Positions 8,259 through 16,400 of a stretch of 26,940 nt of DNA are shown here, one piece after another. The stretch lies in the NCBI GenBank assembly GCA_001460835.1, contig CYKH01001668.1:26953-53892 (forward strand), read 5' to 3'. Position 1 is the stretch's first letter. Each line of letters starts with the position of its first letter. Both the position numbers and the translations under genes were made by a program. The notes beneath the pieces were generated by a model that saw nothing but the letters and a program-made list of their open reading frames with translations, searched no databases and was not told where the DNA came from. Source of the stretch: Bodo saltans (lineage: Eukaryota; Euglenozoa; Kinetoplastea; Eubodonida; Bodonidae).

Positions 8259-10265
8259 ATGTCTAAGATCAGTCAGGACTTGAAGGGCAAGCTCCATAAG
8301 CTTGCGGCTCGATCGCCGACCCAGCGAGGGGCTCCTTCATTCGGTGGCGCACCGCGCTCGCCTGGAGCCTCTGGGGCGCCATCCTTCGCGGAGAAGTCTA
8401 ACCCACCGGACGCTAGCAATGAAGCCGTCCCCCCTGAGACCCCCGATGCCGGCAAGAAGAAGCGCCGTCGCGAGGAGGGCGGAGATGGACGGGAAGGTAA
8501 TGATGGTCCTCACCTGGGTGTCATCCCAAGCATCACTCTTGAAGATATGGGGGGTCTTGCAAAGGAGCTCCCTATCATCAAAGAGCTGATAGAATTCCCA
8601 GTAAAAATGCCGCATCTCTTTTCACGCCTTGGTGCTGATCCTCCGTGTGGTGTGTTGTTGCATGGCCCCCCGGGGTGTGGAAAAACGAAACTAGTGCATG
8701 CGATTGCTGGGAGTCTGCAGGTCCCGTTGTTCTTCGTGTCGGCACCAGAAATTGTCTCAGGAATTAGCGGTGACTCTGAGGCGAAGCTCAGAACTCTTTT
8801 TATGGATGCCATTAGCGTTGCCCCTAGCATCGTGTTCATTGACGAGATCGATACCATTGCTGGACGTCGTGACACTGCTCAAAAGGGCATGGAGGGGCGC
8901 ATCGTAGGCCAGCTGCTGACCTGCATGGATCAAGTCTCTCAAGCTTGGCGTGAGTACAACAAAGTAGTTTGCGTGATGGGCGCCACTAATCGGCCCGAAG
9001 CCATCGACTCAGCACTTCGTCGTGCTGGCCGCTTCGATCGAGAAATTGCACTTGGTATCCCCTCGCTTGAAGAACGTCAGAGCATTTTGAAAGTCACAAC
9101 CAAGAAGTTGACCATGGAGCCAGATGTCGATTTCTTTGAGCTGGCCAATATGACCCCCGGATACGTCGGCGCAGATCTGCATCTCCTCATCAAAGAGGCC
9201 TGCATCGTTGCGATTCGTCGCATGGCCTCAGAGCTGGATCTTGCTGGAGAACTTGAAAATCCAAACAGCGAGAAACTGAATGGCTTTAGCGTCAAGTTTG
9301 ATGAGTTAAAGGCCGCGGTGAAGCGTGTGCAGCCGAGCGCTATGCGTGAAGGGTTCACGACCATTCCAAACGTCTCATGGAGCGACATTGGTGCCCTCGA
9401 AGACGTTCGTGACGAACTCATGACATCCATTCTGCAACCAATCCGTGCGCCAAAACTGCACAAACGCTTCGGTCTCGACAACCCTATCGGCATTCTCCTT
9501 TACGGCCCCCCTGGGTGCGGTAAAACACTTGTCGCCAAAGCTATTGCAAATCAGTCTGGTGCGAATTTCATCTCTATCAAAGGGCCTGAACTTCTCAATA
9601 AGTTTGTTGGTGAGTCGGAACGAAGCGTTCGAATGGTGTTTGCCCGTGGCCGCGCCAGCGCACCTTGCGTATTGTTCTTCGATGAGCTTGATGCCCTCGC
9701 CCCTCGCCGTGGATCTGACCGAGCAAACCCCTCGAGCGAGCGTGTCGTCAATCAACTTCTCACTGAGATGGACGGTGTGGAAGGGCGTGAGCAAGTGTAC
9801 GTCATCGGCGCAACAAATCGACCTGATATGATCGACCCCGCCATGCTTCGGCCTGGGCGTCTCGATAAACTTCTCTACGTGCCACTCCCTAACCCGTCGC
9901 AGCGTGTTTCCATCTTAGAAACCATCGGTCGCAAGTACCCCGTCGATGATAGCCTGTCTCTCAAGTCTGTGGGTGAAGACCAGCGTATGCATGGCTTTAG
10001 CGGTGCGGACTGCGCATCCTTGATGAGAGAAGCGTCCTTCACTGCATTAAAGGAAGTCTACCAATCTACCTCGCGCGAAGATCTTGACGACTTTGAGAGG
10101 AGCGCTGATGCACTGATGAACTCCGCATCGAGCCTCCCGACAATCACGCAAGAACATTTTGAGTCCGCTTTGAGCAAAATCCGGCCTTCTGTGTCGCTAG
10201 AAGACCGCGAAAACTATGAAGCTCTTCACAAGGAAATTAATGGAGTGTCGAAGGGTGGTTCGTAA
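8259..10265 (+). CDS. NVL: NVL/Rix7-type tandem AAA ATPase (60S ribosome biogenesis)
   Basis: NVL/Rix7 proteins are nuclear double-ring AAA ATPases that strip assembly factors from pre-60S particles. The 668-residue protein starts with a short Ser/Pro/Gly-rich segment and a nuclear-localisation-like KKKRRRE (about residues 66-72). D1 has Walker A GPPGCGKT (Lys142), the NVL-typical APEIVSG, Walker B FIDEID and QLLTCMD. D2 has GPPGCGKT (Lys422), SIKGPELLNKFVGESE, Walker B FFDELDAL, QLLTEMDG, GATNRPD and RPGRLDK. The APEIVSG and QLLTCMD segments and the D2 wording favour NVL over VCP/p97 or Spf1-like relatives. Both ATPase sites look intact. It is shorter than animal NVL because the N-terminal extension is reduced. 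The frame opens upstream without an earlier ATG, so ATG 8259 is the start. Confidence 0.93.
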   Translation: MSKISQDLKGKLHKLAARSPTQRGAPSFGGAPRSPGASGAPSFAEKSNPPDASNEAVPPETPDAGKKKRRREEGGDGREGNDGPHLGVIPSITLEDMGGLAKELPIIKELIEFPVKMPHLFSRLGADPPCGVLLHGPPGCGKTKLVHAIAGSLQVPLFFVSAPEIVSGISGDSEAKLRTLFMDAISVAPSIVFIDEIDTIAGRRDTAQKGMEGRIVGQLLTCMDQVSQAWREYNKVVCVMGATNRPEAIDSALRRAGRFDREIALGIPSLEERQSILKVTTKKLTMEPDVDFFELANMTPGYVGADLHLLIKEACIVAIRRMASELDLAGELENPNSEKLNGFSVKFDELKAAVKRVQPSAMREGFTTIPNVSWSDIGALEDVRDELMTSILQPIRAPKLHKRFGLDNPIGILLYGPPGCGKTLVAKAIANQSGANFISIKGPELLNKFVGESERSVRMVFARGRASAPCVLFFDELDALAPRRGSDRANPSSERVVNQLLTEMDGVEGREQVYVIGATNRPDMIDPAMLRPGRLDKLLYVPLPNPSQRVSILETIGRKYPVDDSLSLKSVGEDQRMHGFSGADCASLMREASFTALKEVYQSTSREDLDDFERSADALMNSASSLPTITQEHFESALSKIRPSVSLEDRENYEALHKEINGVSKGGS

Positions 10266-10283
10266 GTCGTGGAGATGGCGCTC

Positions 10284-10315
10284 CATCCTTTTGGTGTTTG
10301 TTTCCTTTTTGCGAG
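10284..10315 (+). promoter_or_regulatory. Polypyrimidine tract and AG upstream of the ankyrin gene
   Basis: A T-rich tract (about 10287-10310) is followed by GCGAG (AG 10314-10315). Transcripts spliced here would carry a 4-codon uORF (10357-10371) and a 48-codon uORF from 10386 overlapping the main start. A weaker tract at 10411-10430 with AG 10436-10437 would avoid both, leaving ATG 10472 first. Confidence 0.4.
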
Positions 10316-10471
10316 TAATACCGTCACACAACGATAAGTTAGAAGTAACTGTTGACATGTCTTTCATTTGAACTCAAGATTGCTCATGATGGAAATTCCA
10401 AACTTATCAAATTTGCTCTCATGTTATTTCAACGGAAGCTGTACGACAGCCCGTCAGGCAAGACAACAAAA

Positions 10472-12064
10472 ATGTCAATATCCCACTCCACTGTGGCCGC
10501 GCTTCATCAAAGAGTCCGTAAAGGCGACCTAGATGATGTCAAATCTTTTCTGAAGACACTGCAGTGTCCCAAGCAACAAATCTTCAATGAAATTGTGGAT
10601 GACTGGAATGCGGTGCGTGTTGCAGTTGCATTCAATCGGCCGCTGATCCTAGCCTACCTTTTTGAAAACGGGGCTGTTGAACCGCCGCCGAGACCGAAAG
10701 ATGGGTGGACATCGTTGCATGTCGCCTGTTTCCACGGGTACGATGCGTGCGTGGAAGTTCTTCTTGATGCCCGCGTCACTTCTGTTGCTGCAGAAAACGA
10801 CGATAATGGACGATGGCCTATTCACTGTGCCGTTCAACGTGACGGCATTGAATCTCTCGAGCACCTCCTCTCACATAGAACGGATCAGAACTGTCGCACG
10901 TCTGTCACGCGAAGCACAGCGTTGCACGTTGCTGCTGAGTACGGCGCGATTAAATGCTTCACTCGCCTCTTGGAAACCCACAGGTCACGAATTGCGCTAG
11001 GGATCATGAATGCTTCGAATCGATCGGTGTTGCTTGAGGCAACTCACAGCGACGCGCCCAATGCTAATAAGTGCCTTGAAGTGCTGCTCAACTATTTTCT
11101 CCGAGAAGAATCGGTCACATCACCCCGTTCTAGAGAGAGTGAATCACCGAAACAGCAACAACAAGGTGTGAGATTATCTAGGTGGGAAGAGTTGAAAGAT
11201 GGATTTACTCGCTGCATTGTGAATGGTCAGACAGCGCAAGTCCTCACTTTTTTGAAGCACGACAAGTTTTGTGATTTGCTTCTGCACGATGGAAGGCGGT
11301 TTGATGGTGTTCATCACGACAGTCATGAAGAACCTCTCATTCATCAATTCTTTCGAACTTGGAATGCGGCGTTTGTTGGCAGCGTCATTCGAGGATTGCT
11401 GAGCTGGAAAATGGATCAGTTGAGTGGCGCATCGTTTTCGGACTTCGTCTCCGATTTTCGCGTAACACTCCTAACGCCATTGCCAACTCCTCACGCGATT
11501 CGCTCCACGCCAGAGCGCAATGGCACTGTTGCGCCGTTGTCATTAGTCTTCAGCTCACTCAATAAGCGTCCACGTGCGATGCTAGAAGAACTCTTTGGAA
11601 GCAGCGGTGCACTACGTGCTGTAGTGCAGCCGTCGCAGGATCTTATTGTTGACATGACGCTTTTGTCACCTTCGTGCAATCTTTTCAATCATGGTGAATT
11701 TGCAGTACCATTTCTTCCTCGAGACGCACTTTCCGAGTCGGGAGGATGTTTTTTGGTGCATGCACTGCTACGATTTGCCGCCACTGCCGGTATCTATCGC
11801 AGAGCATCGTTTTGGAAAGACCTGGCGGTGTTGGTGATGGACAACCCTTTTCTTCTTCCACCAGTTGAGCCCCTTGAAGTGACCACTCCCAACACTGCTT
11901 GTCGAACCCAGCCGCATCGATGGATCTCTGAAGAGATACAACTTGGACAACCGACTCAGTGCAACATCGTAGTTGATGCACATCGTGTCGAACTCCTCCG
12001 CTCTGTACTTGAATCAAAGTTTCGCGGTATCGTTGACTACTGTGCCACCAAGCGGCAAGCGTGA
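10472..12064 (+). CDS. Ankyrin-repeat protein
   Basis: The 530-residue protein has at least three ankyrin repeats in its N-terminal third: DGWTSLHVACFHGYDACVEVLL (about residues 76-98), NGRWPIHCAVQRDGIESLEHLL and RSTALHVAAEYGAIKCFTRLL (about 147-167). A degenerate unit precedes them (LHQRVRKGDLDDVKSFL) and another follows. The remaining 330 residues match no domain I know. Ankyrin repeats mediate protein contacts; the partner is unknown. There is no signal peptide or membrane span. I chose ATG 10472 because it has A at -3 and lies after a usable AG; an in-frame ATG at 10421 would add 17 residues but has a poor context and lies behind out-of-frame upstream ATGs. Confidence 0.87.
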   Translation: MSISHSTVAALHQRVRKGDLDDVKSFLKTLQCPKQQIFNEIVDDWNAVRVAVAFNRPLILAYLFENGAVEPPPRPKDGWTSLHVACFHGYDACVEVLLDARVTSVAAENDDNGRWPIHCAVQRDGIESLEHLLSHRTDQNCRTSVTRSTALHVAAEYGAIKCFTRLLETHRSRIALGIMNASNRSVLLEATHSDAPNANKCLEVLLNYFLREESVTSPRSRESESPKQQQQGVRLSRWEELKDGFTRCIVNGQTAQVLTFLKHDKFCDLLLHDGRRFDGVHHDSHEEPLIHQFFRTWNAAFVGSVIRGLLSWKMDQLSGASFSDFVSDFRVTLLTPLPTPHAIRSTPERNGTVAPLSLVFSSLNKRPRAMLEELFGSSGALRAVVQPSQDLIVDMTLLSPSCNLFNHGEFAVPFLPRDALSESGGCFLVHALLRFAATAGIYRRASFWKDLAVLVMDNPFLLPPVEPLEVTTPNTACRTQPHRWISEEIQLGQPTQCNIVVDAHRVELLRSVLESKFRGIVDYCATKRQA

Positions 12065-12204
12065 CGAAACACCTCTGTGTTTATCGAGTCAATCCTCTTG
12101 ATTTGTTTTCAAAAATTTCGATTTTCCGAGAGAAAATGAGTTGATTTTATTGTTTTACATGGTAAGATCAACTAAACAACGACCATCGTGTCAATTAAAG
12201 CGAC

Positions 12205-12232
12205 CCAATTTTTCTTTATTTCATTTCAAAAG
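12205..12232 (+). promoter_or_regulatory. Predicted spliced-leader acceptor of the small membrane-protein gene
   Basis: The tract (12205-12227) ends in CAAAAG (AG 12231-12232), five bases before ATG 12238. A second AG at 12236-12237 touches the ATG. Confidence 0.55.
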
Positions 12233-12237
12233 TGAAG

Positions 12238-12612
12238 ATGCAAATTCCAAAGATAGAGCGTCGGCCAAAGCGTCCTTCACGCAATGCAGGTGGAAGTGAA
12301 ATGCCAACGAGCGCGGGTGGGTACATTCTTAGGCGTTTGAGGCCGAGGTTGCCCGTCTCTTGGCAGTACGGTTGGAAATGGCAAGCGGTGAAAGGTGCGT
12401 GGTTGTTCGTAGGTTCCTTGTTCTTGTTGAAGCTTGGGTACACCATGTTTTTTTCGTTGTCTGATTCAGACATTGATCGAAAAGCTGCGCAGTACACGTA
12501 CGTTCGCGATGAACGTGGCGTTGTCGTTGATATTGGCTACAAGCCATTGCTCGATGCAGGAATTCGCGCTCGCAAGCGTACTGCGAAGTACCTTGAAGCA
12601 GATGATGAATAA
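12238..12612 (+). CDS. Small single-pass membrane protein, unknown
   Basis: The 124-residue protein has a strongly basic N-terminal half, one hydrophobic segment (about residues 58-78, AWLFVGSLFLLKLGYTMFFSL) and a charged C-terminal half ending in acidic residues. Size, basic N-terminus and single membrane helix resemble accessory subunits of mitochondrial inner-membrane complexes, but I recognise no family and this is only a guess. It is a real gene by position: a tract and AG lie immediately before the ATG, and no competing frame exists here. The ATG is the third codon of a slightly longer frame that opens with GTG. Confidence 0.78.
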   Translation: MQIPKIERRPKRPSRNAGGSEMPTSAGGYILRRLRPRLPVSWQYGWKWQAVKGAWLFVGSLFLLKLGYTMFFSLSDSDIDRKAAQYTYVRDERGVVVDIGYKPLLDAGIRARKRTAKYLEADDE

Positions 12613-12855
12613 CAGTTTCTTGTTTACTTTGCATCGTTTTTTGCGTCTTATCGCTGTGGCATGAGTTCAATTCAGTAAGTTGATTTCGGCTAATTTTCCC
12701 ATCAATCTTTCTTTCTTCGATTGCGTTAGTACCCCTGTTCCCCAGAGAGGTAGGGAAGCTAGTATCACATCGGGACAAAGATAAGGAATCCCACCGCTTC
12801 AACTTAGTTGGGCAACAAAAGTAGTACTACTTCATTTTTGGTGCGCGAACAAATA

Positions 12856-12889
12856 CTTTTTTTTTTTGCTTCCACGCGCTGATGACTAG
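12856..12889 (+). promoter_or_regulatory. Polypyrimidine tract whose first AG lies inside the channel ORF
   Basis: An 11-T run (12857-12867) has no AG after it until 12888-12889, which is downstream of the first ATG (12882). Splicing there would remove that ATG and move the start to the in-frame ATG at 12939. AGs at 12805-12806 and 12820-12821, served by a weaker tract, would keep ATG 12882. Confidence 0.45.
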
Positions 12890-15800
12890 TGAAGGGGTGC
12901 AGTATCATGAGTTTGATGCGCCAATCACTCCACTCGTCATGAGCGGACGGGAATCGATCGTCACATGCCGCGAGCCGTTGAAATTTGATGCGCTGCTGCG
13001 CTTTCACGTGGACGACGACGAATCAGTGAGACCGAAACCATTTATTTCAATCGAGCGCGCGTCGGTGACATCGTCGCCGCAGCGGCTCACACCAAAACAA
13101 GAGAGAGATTCCAAAACACATTCGGTACCTAGCAACAGCAGACAAAGCGCCGACGCAGACCCCCAAACACTTCCTTCACGAGAACCTCAAGAAGCGAGTA
13201 TGGCTCCACAACTTCCTAGAGAAAGTAGCCTTGCCAATTGTGGCCCAGCGATTCTAATCGAAAAGCCGTCGTTCGCAACGCCGCAAGTGCAACACGCACG
13301 TCCAGCAATTCCCAACGGAGCCCATCACCACCAGGGAGAGCTATTAATTCAACCTGTTCAGCAACAACTTTCAGGGGATAGGGGCGAGGATCCAATTTTT
13401 CCTGTAGCACTGAGCCCCACAATGCCGCCGGAATTTTTGCGTGACGTCTCGTTGAAAACCGAAAAAACGTCACAACAACACACAACAGCAACGAGGCGAC
13501 TTAGTAAGCCTGAAGAGTTTTACGGGGACTCGAGTGACGAAGATGATACCGTCGCCGAGCCCCAGGAAGACACTCCCCAACCCAAATTTGGTGAAGTGAA
13601 AAATCCGTTGAATGCACGAGAATCGTCTCATCTGAGTGCTCGTACATCCGAAGATGGTCCCTTTCGCACCCCGGACGAACAAGTGGCCCTCGGCAAGGGG
13701 CGCGGTGGAGATAGTAGTGGAAATTTGGAGTGGACACTCCCAGTGCCGCCTCCAATTGACTTCACCAGCAACGTCAACGAAGTGAAACACTCTGCCGAGC
13801 ACAGTCAAAACCTAGCTGCTGCATCAACGGTTGTTTCGGTTCATGGGGATGCTGTGATTCTTCACTCTAGACTGCTGCAATTCCTTCGAAGGCTGTGCCA
13901 GTCGAATGACCCCACCCAGACTGGTGGGCTTCTCGAAATTCACCGCCTCAAGCGTCTTTGCCACGCTGCGAAATTAACGCCAGAACAACGTGGTAAGTTG
14001 CTTCCCAGTAGCGCGCAAGGAAAGAAGTTGATTCCTTTGGAAATATGTGGGAAGTATTTTTTAAGGCACGCAAACAAAGACATCACCGATGCCGATGCCA
14101 TTGTCGTGGCGCTCGAAGGTTTGAGTGATGGTGTCGTCAACTCCCAAGAGTCTGTCTTCTCCCTCATTGAAGAACGCGTCGCACGCATTGTCTCCGACAA
14201 TCGTGCGCGATTCGCAGACAACACGTTTCGCTTCGTTTGGGACTCAGTGCACCTGGTATCTATTTTCGCGTTCCTTGCCATTTCTCTTGACACCAACGTT
14301 CTAAAACTGGAGCGAGATATGTCCACTCCAGACTCTTGGGTTCTAGCAGTGATTCTCTGCATTCATGCGTTTTGGCTCTTAGACGTGTTGTATTCGATCC
14401 ACGTGGTTGCGATTGATCACAATGGTCGCCTCGTAAGAGACCACACTTCTATCATGCGCCAACGCAAAGCTCAGCTCATCATCGATGCGTTTTGCCTGTT
14501 CCCACTTGACTTTATCCTTGAAGGCGCTGATGCTCCATTCGCCGCTTTCTTGACGTTTCGGGTCATGAAGTTTGTGAAAATGTTTCGCGTATCATACCTC
14601 TATGAGCTCGTTAACAGAGACATTATCACGCCTGGCCTCGTTATTTTCCACTTCCAGGTAAAGAAAGCCGTCATTGGTTTGGCGTGGCTATTTCTCGCGG
14701 TGTTGATGCTGGCGACGATTCACAATCTGATCGACATCTACTCCATCGAACCTGCGTATGGAGAGAGAAAATATCCAACACTTACTCACTCCGTTGTTGC
14801 CGTGTCTATTATTCTCTCTGGGTCGAATGCTGATTTCGAAGTCTGGGTCACTGGCGACAAGGTGTTGTACGTAGCTCTCGCTATCTGTGCCATGATTGGT
14901 ATTGGTTTGGTGGTTGGTCAGCTCACATCACTTGTGTTTTCCAACAGCGTTTCTGCCGAGAATTATCAGTTGATGCGAGATACGTTGGACATTGTGGAGC
15001 ACTACAACGTTCCAAAAGCAATTCAACGAGAAGTTCTCAGCTTCCAGATGCACGCCCTCAACGACGATGTGGTCCGACACATGTCAAATCTGCAACAACT
15101 TCCGCTTCAAATGCAAAAGGAAATCTTAATGTACATCAAAATTGATGCAGTTGGACGAGTCAAGTTATTTAGCGGAGCATCTCAAGAGTGCCACACGGCC
15201 TTAGCAGCCTGCTTGTCACGAAAAATTGTTGAACCAGAAAGTGAAGTGATTCGATTTGGTGAAGTTGGCAAAGAAATGTACATGCTCGCTCATGGGTATG
15301 CGGATGTGATTCTCGGCAATGGCAAAGTCGTCACCACGTTCACTCGTGGCGACTGCTTTGGAGAAATGGCGTTGGTGCAAAAAGATGCCAAGCGCACCGC
15401 AACTGTCAGAGCATTGACGTACTGTGATTTGTGGACATTGAGCAAGGATGCATTTTTGGAAGCCCTCGTGCTTTACCCTGAGCTTCTGAGCGTCGTAGAA
15501 GTGGAACTTGTTGCCCGGAAAGGAAATATTGCAGAGCTTCGATCGAGCATTGATGCAGTGCAGCAAGAAATGATGAAATTGGACAAAGAAGAGGAACTTC
15601 TCTCTTCACCTGGGAGTGGAGGCCAGTTGAAACCTTCTGTCGTTCCTTTCGATGTTGCAGTTGGTGCATCGCGACGCAAGAAAAGCTCTGCAGCCCCCAG
15701 TCTTTTTGTCGCAACGCACCGTGCAACGATTCACCTTGGATCTGATGAAGCGTTAGACGTAGATCAAAGCAAGGAAGCGCATGAAAACCTCGAGCAGCGT

Positions 15801-16073
15801 GATGTGCATGGCGGACATGGCCCATCTAGCCGTTGGACAGCAACGAGACTTTCGACGTTCAGGCAAATGTCCCTGCCCCAGCCCGCAAGATCGAGCCCCA
15901 GGCATCATCGCCTCTCGCATAGTAGCACAGCACCGCGTTCTCCCATTAGTGTCGACGATGAACTTCAAGAAGCCTTAAGAGCCATCGAATCTGTGAAGAC
16001 CTTTGTCGATGTTCAAACAATCCATGCTGGGAGTTCATTCAGAGCTCGCCATAGTAGCAGTGCCTTTTCGTAG
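12882..16073 (+). CDS. Cyclic-nucleotide-binding, voltage-gated-like cation channel with atypical pore
   Basis: The 1063-residue protein has the plan of the EAG/HCN/CNG superfamily. A long disordered N-terminus (about 1-310) and a folded cytosolic part are followed by S1 (about 449-470), S2 (485-508), S3 (about 530-545), S4 (about 556-576), S5 (about 592-618) and S6 (660-686). S4 reads FRVMKFVKMFR, with R, K, K, R every third residue, a usable voltage sensor. A C-linker leads to a cyclic-nucleotide-binding domain whose phosphate cassette FGEMALVQKDAKRTATV (about 825-841) keeps the Glu and Arg that hold cAMP or cGMP. The pore between S5 and S6 lacks the GYG or GFG filter; the region reads SIILSGSNADF. 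Ion selectivity therefore cannot be assumed, and a regulatory role is possible. The C-terminus is Ser-rich. ATG 12939 is an alternative start. Confidence 0.9.
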   Translation: MTSEGVQYHEFDAPITPLVMSGRESIVTCREPLKFDALLRFHVDDDESVRPKPFISIERASVTSSPQRLTPKQERDSKTHSVPSNSRQSADADPQTLPSREPQEASMAPQLPRESSLANCGPAILIEKPSFATPQVQHARPAIPNGAHHHQGELLIQPVQQQLSGDRGEDPIFPVALSPTMPPEFLRDVSLKTEKTSQQHTTATRRLSKPEEFYGDSSDEDDTVAEPQEDTPQPKFGEVKNPLNARESSHLSARTSEDGPFRTPDEQVALGKGRGGDSSGNLEWTLPVPPPIDFTSNVNEVKHSAEHSQNLAAASTVVSVHGDAVILHSRLLQFLRRLCQSNDPTQTGGLLEIHRLKRLCHAAKLTPEQRGKLLPSSAQGKKLIPLEICGKYFLRHANKDITDADAIVVALEGLSDGVVNSQESVFSLIEERVARIVSDNRARFADNTFRFVWDSVHLVSIFAFLAISLDTNVLKLERDMSTPDSWVLAVILCIHAFWLLDVLYSIHVVAIDHNGRLVRDHTSIMRQRKAQLIIDAFCLFPLDFILEGADAPFAAFLTFRVMKFVKMFRVSYLYELVNRDIITPGLVIFHFQVKKAVIGLAWLFLAVLMLATIHNLIDIYSIEPAYGERKYPTLTHSVVAVSIILSGSNADFEVWVTGDKVLYVALAICAMIGIGLVVGQLTSLVFSNSVSAENYQLMRDTLDIVEHYNVPKAIQREVLSFQMHALNDDVVRHMSNLQQLPLQMQKEILMYIKIDAVGRVKLFSGASQECHTALAACLSRKIVEPESEVIRFGEVGKEMYMLAHGYADVILGNGKVVTTFTRGDCFGEMALVQKDAKRTATVRALTYCDLWTLSKDAFLEALVLYPELLSVVEVELVARKGNIAELRSSIDAVQQEMMKLDKEEELLSSPGSGGQLKPSVVPFDVAVGASRRKKSSAAPSLFVATHRATIHLGSDEALDVDQSKEAHENLEQRDVHGGHGPSSRWTATRLSTFRQMSLPQPARSSPRHHRLSHSSTAPRSPISVDDELQEALRAIESVKTFVDVQTIHAGSSFRARHSSSAFS

Positions 16074-16400
16074 GCGACAATCAAAATATATGATTTCTCA
16101 TTTTGAAGTTCTTGGCAGGAGTACTGCTAAACAGTAATGTGAGCCCCGCCACTCTCTTTTTTGATTTTGATTTTTTGTGTTCCGTTGTGTTAAATCATTG
16201 TAACTGCTTTCAAAAAAGAAAAAAAGTTCTTCCGTTCATCACACTAGCTACTCGTGATGCCATTACACCCCTCTCTTGAACAGGAGTGCGTTCGGGAAGC
16301 TCTTCGTTAACCATTTCTTTGTCACGTTGTTAGTTATTTTCGGTTTTTGCGTTATCGTCATCACATGTGCGTTAGTAGGGTCACATCACAGGGAAGAATC
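16074..16400. other. Intergenic region, channel gene to coiled-coil gene
   Basis: This 327-nt gap has no ORF of note and no RNA gene I can see. It holds T-rich stretches near 16160-16180, a small perfect hairpin (TACTG 16122-16126 with CAGTA 16132-16136) and the two possible acceptor sites for the next gene. Confidence 0.6.
16334..16375 (+). promoter_or_regulatory. Predicted spliced-leader acceptor of the coiled-coil gene
   Basis: A T-rich tract (16334-16348) has its next AG at 16374-16375, past the in-frame ATG at 16365; use of it makes ATG 16401 the first start. An upstream tract with AG 16332-16333 would instead leave ATG 16365 first. Confidence 0.45.

Noticed and set aside
12115-12140. 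ATTTTC/GAAAAT hairpin as a transcription terminator
   Set aside because: A 6-bp AT-rich stem in a probable eukaryotic polycistronic unit; hairpin terminators are not expected and the match may be chance.
12329-12802. A 157-codon - strand ORF across the small membrane-protein gene
   Set aside because: No family resemblance, it runs against the array, and the + strand ORF has a tract, AG and ATG in the right order.
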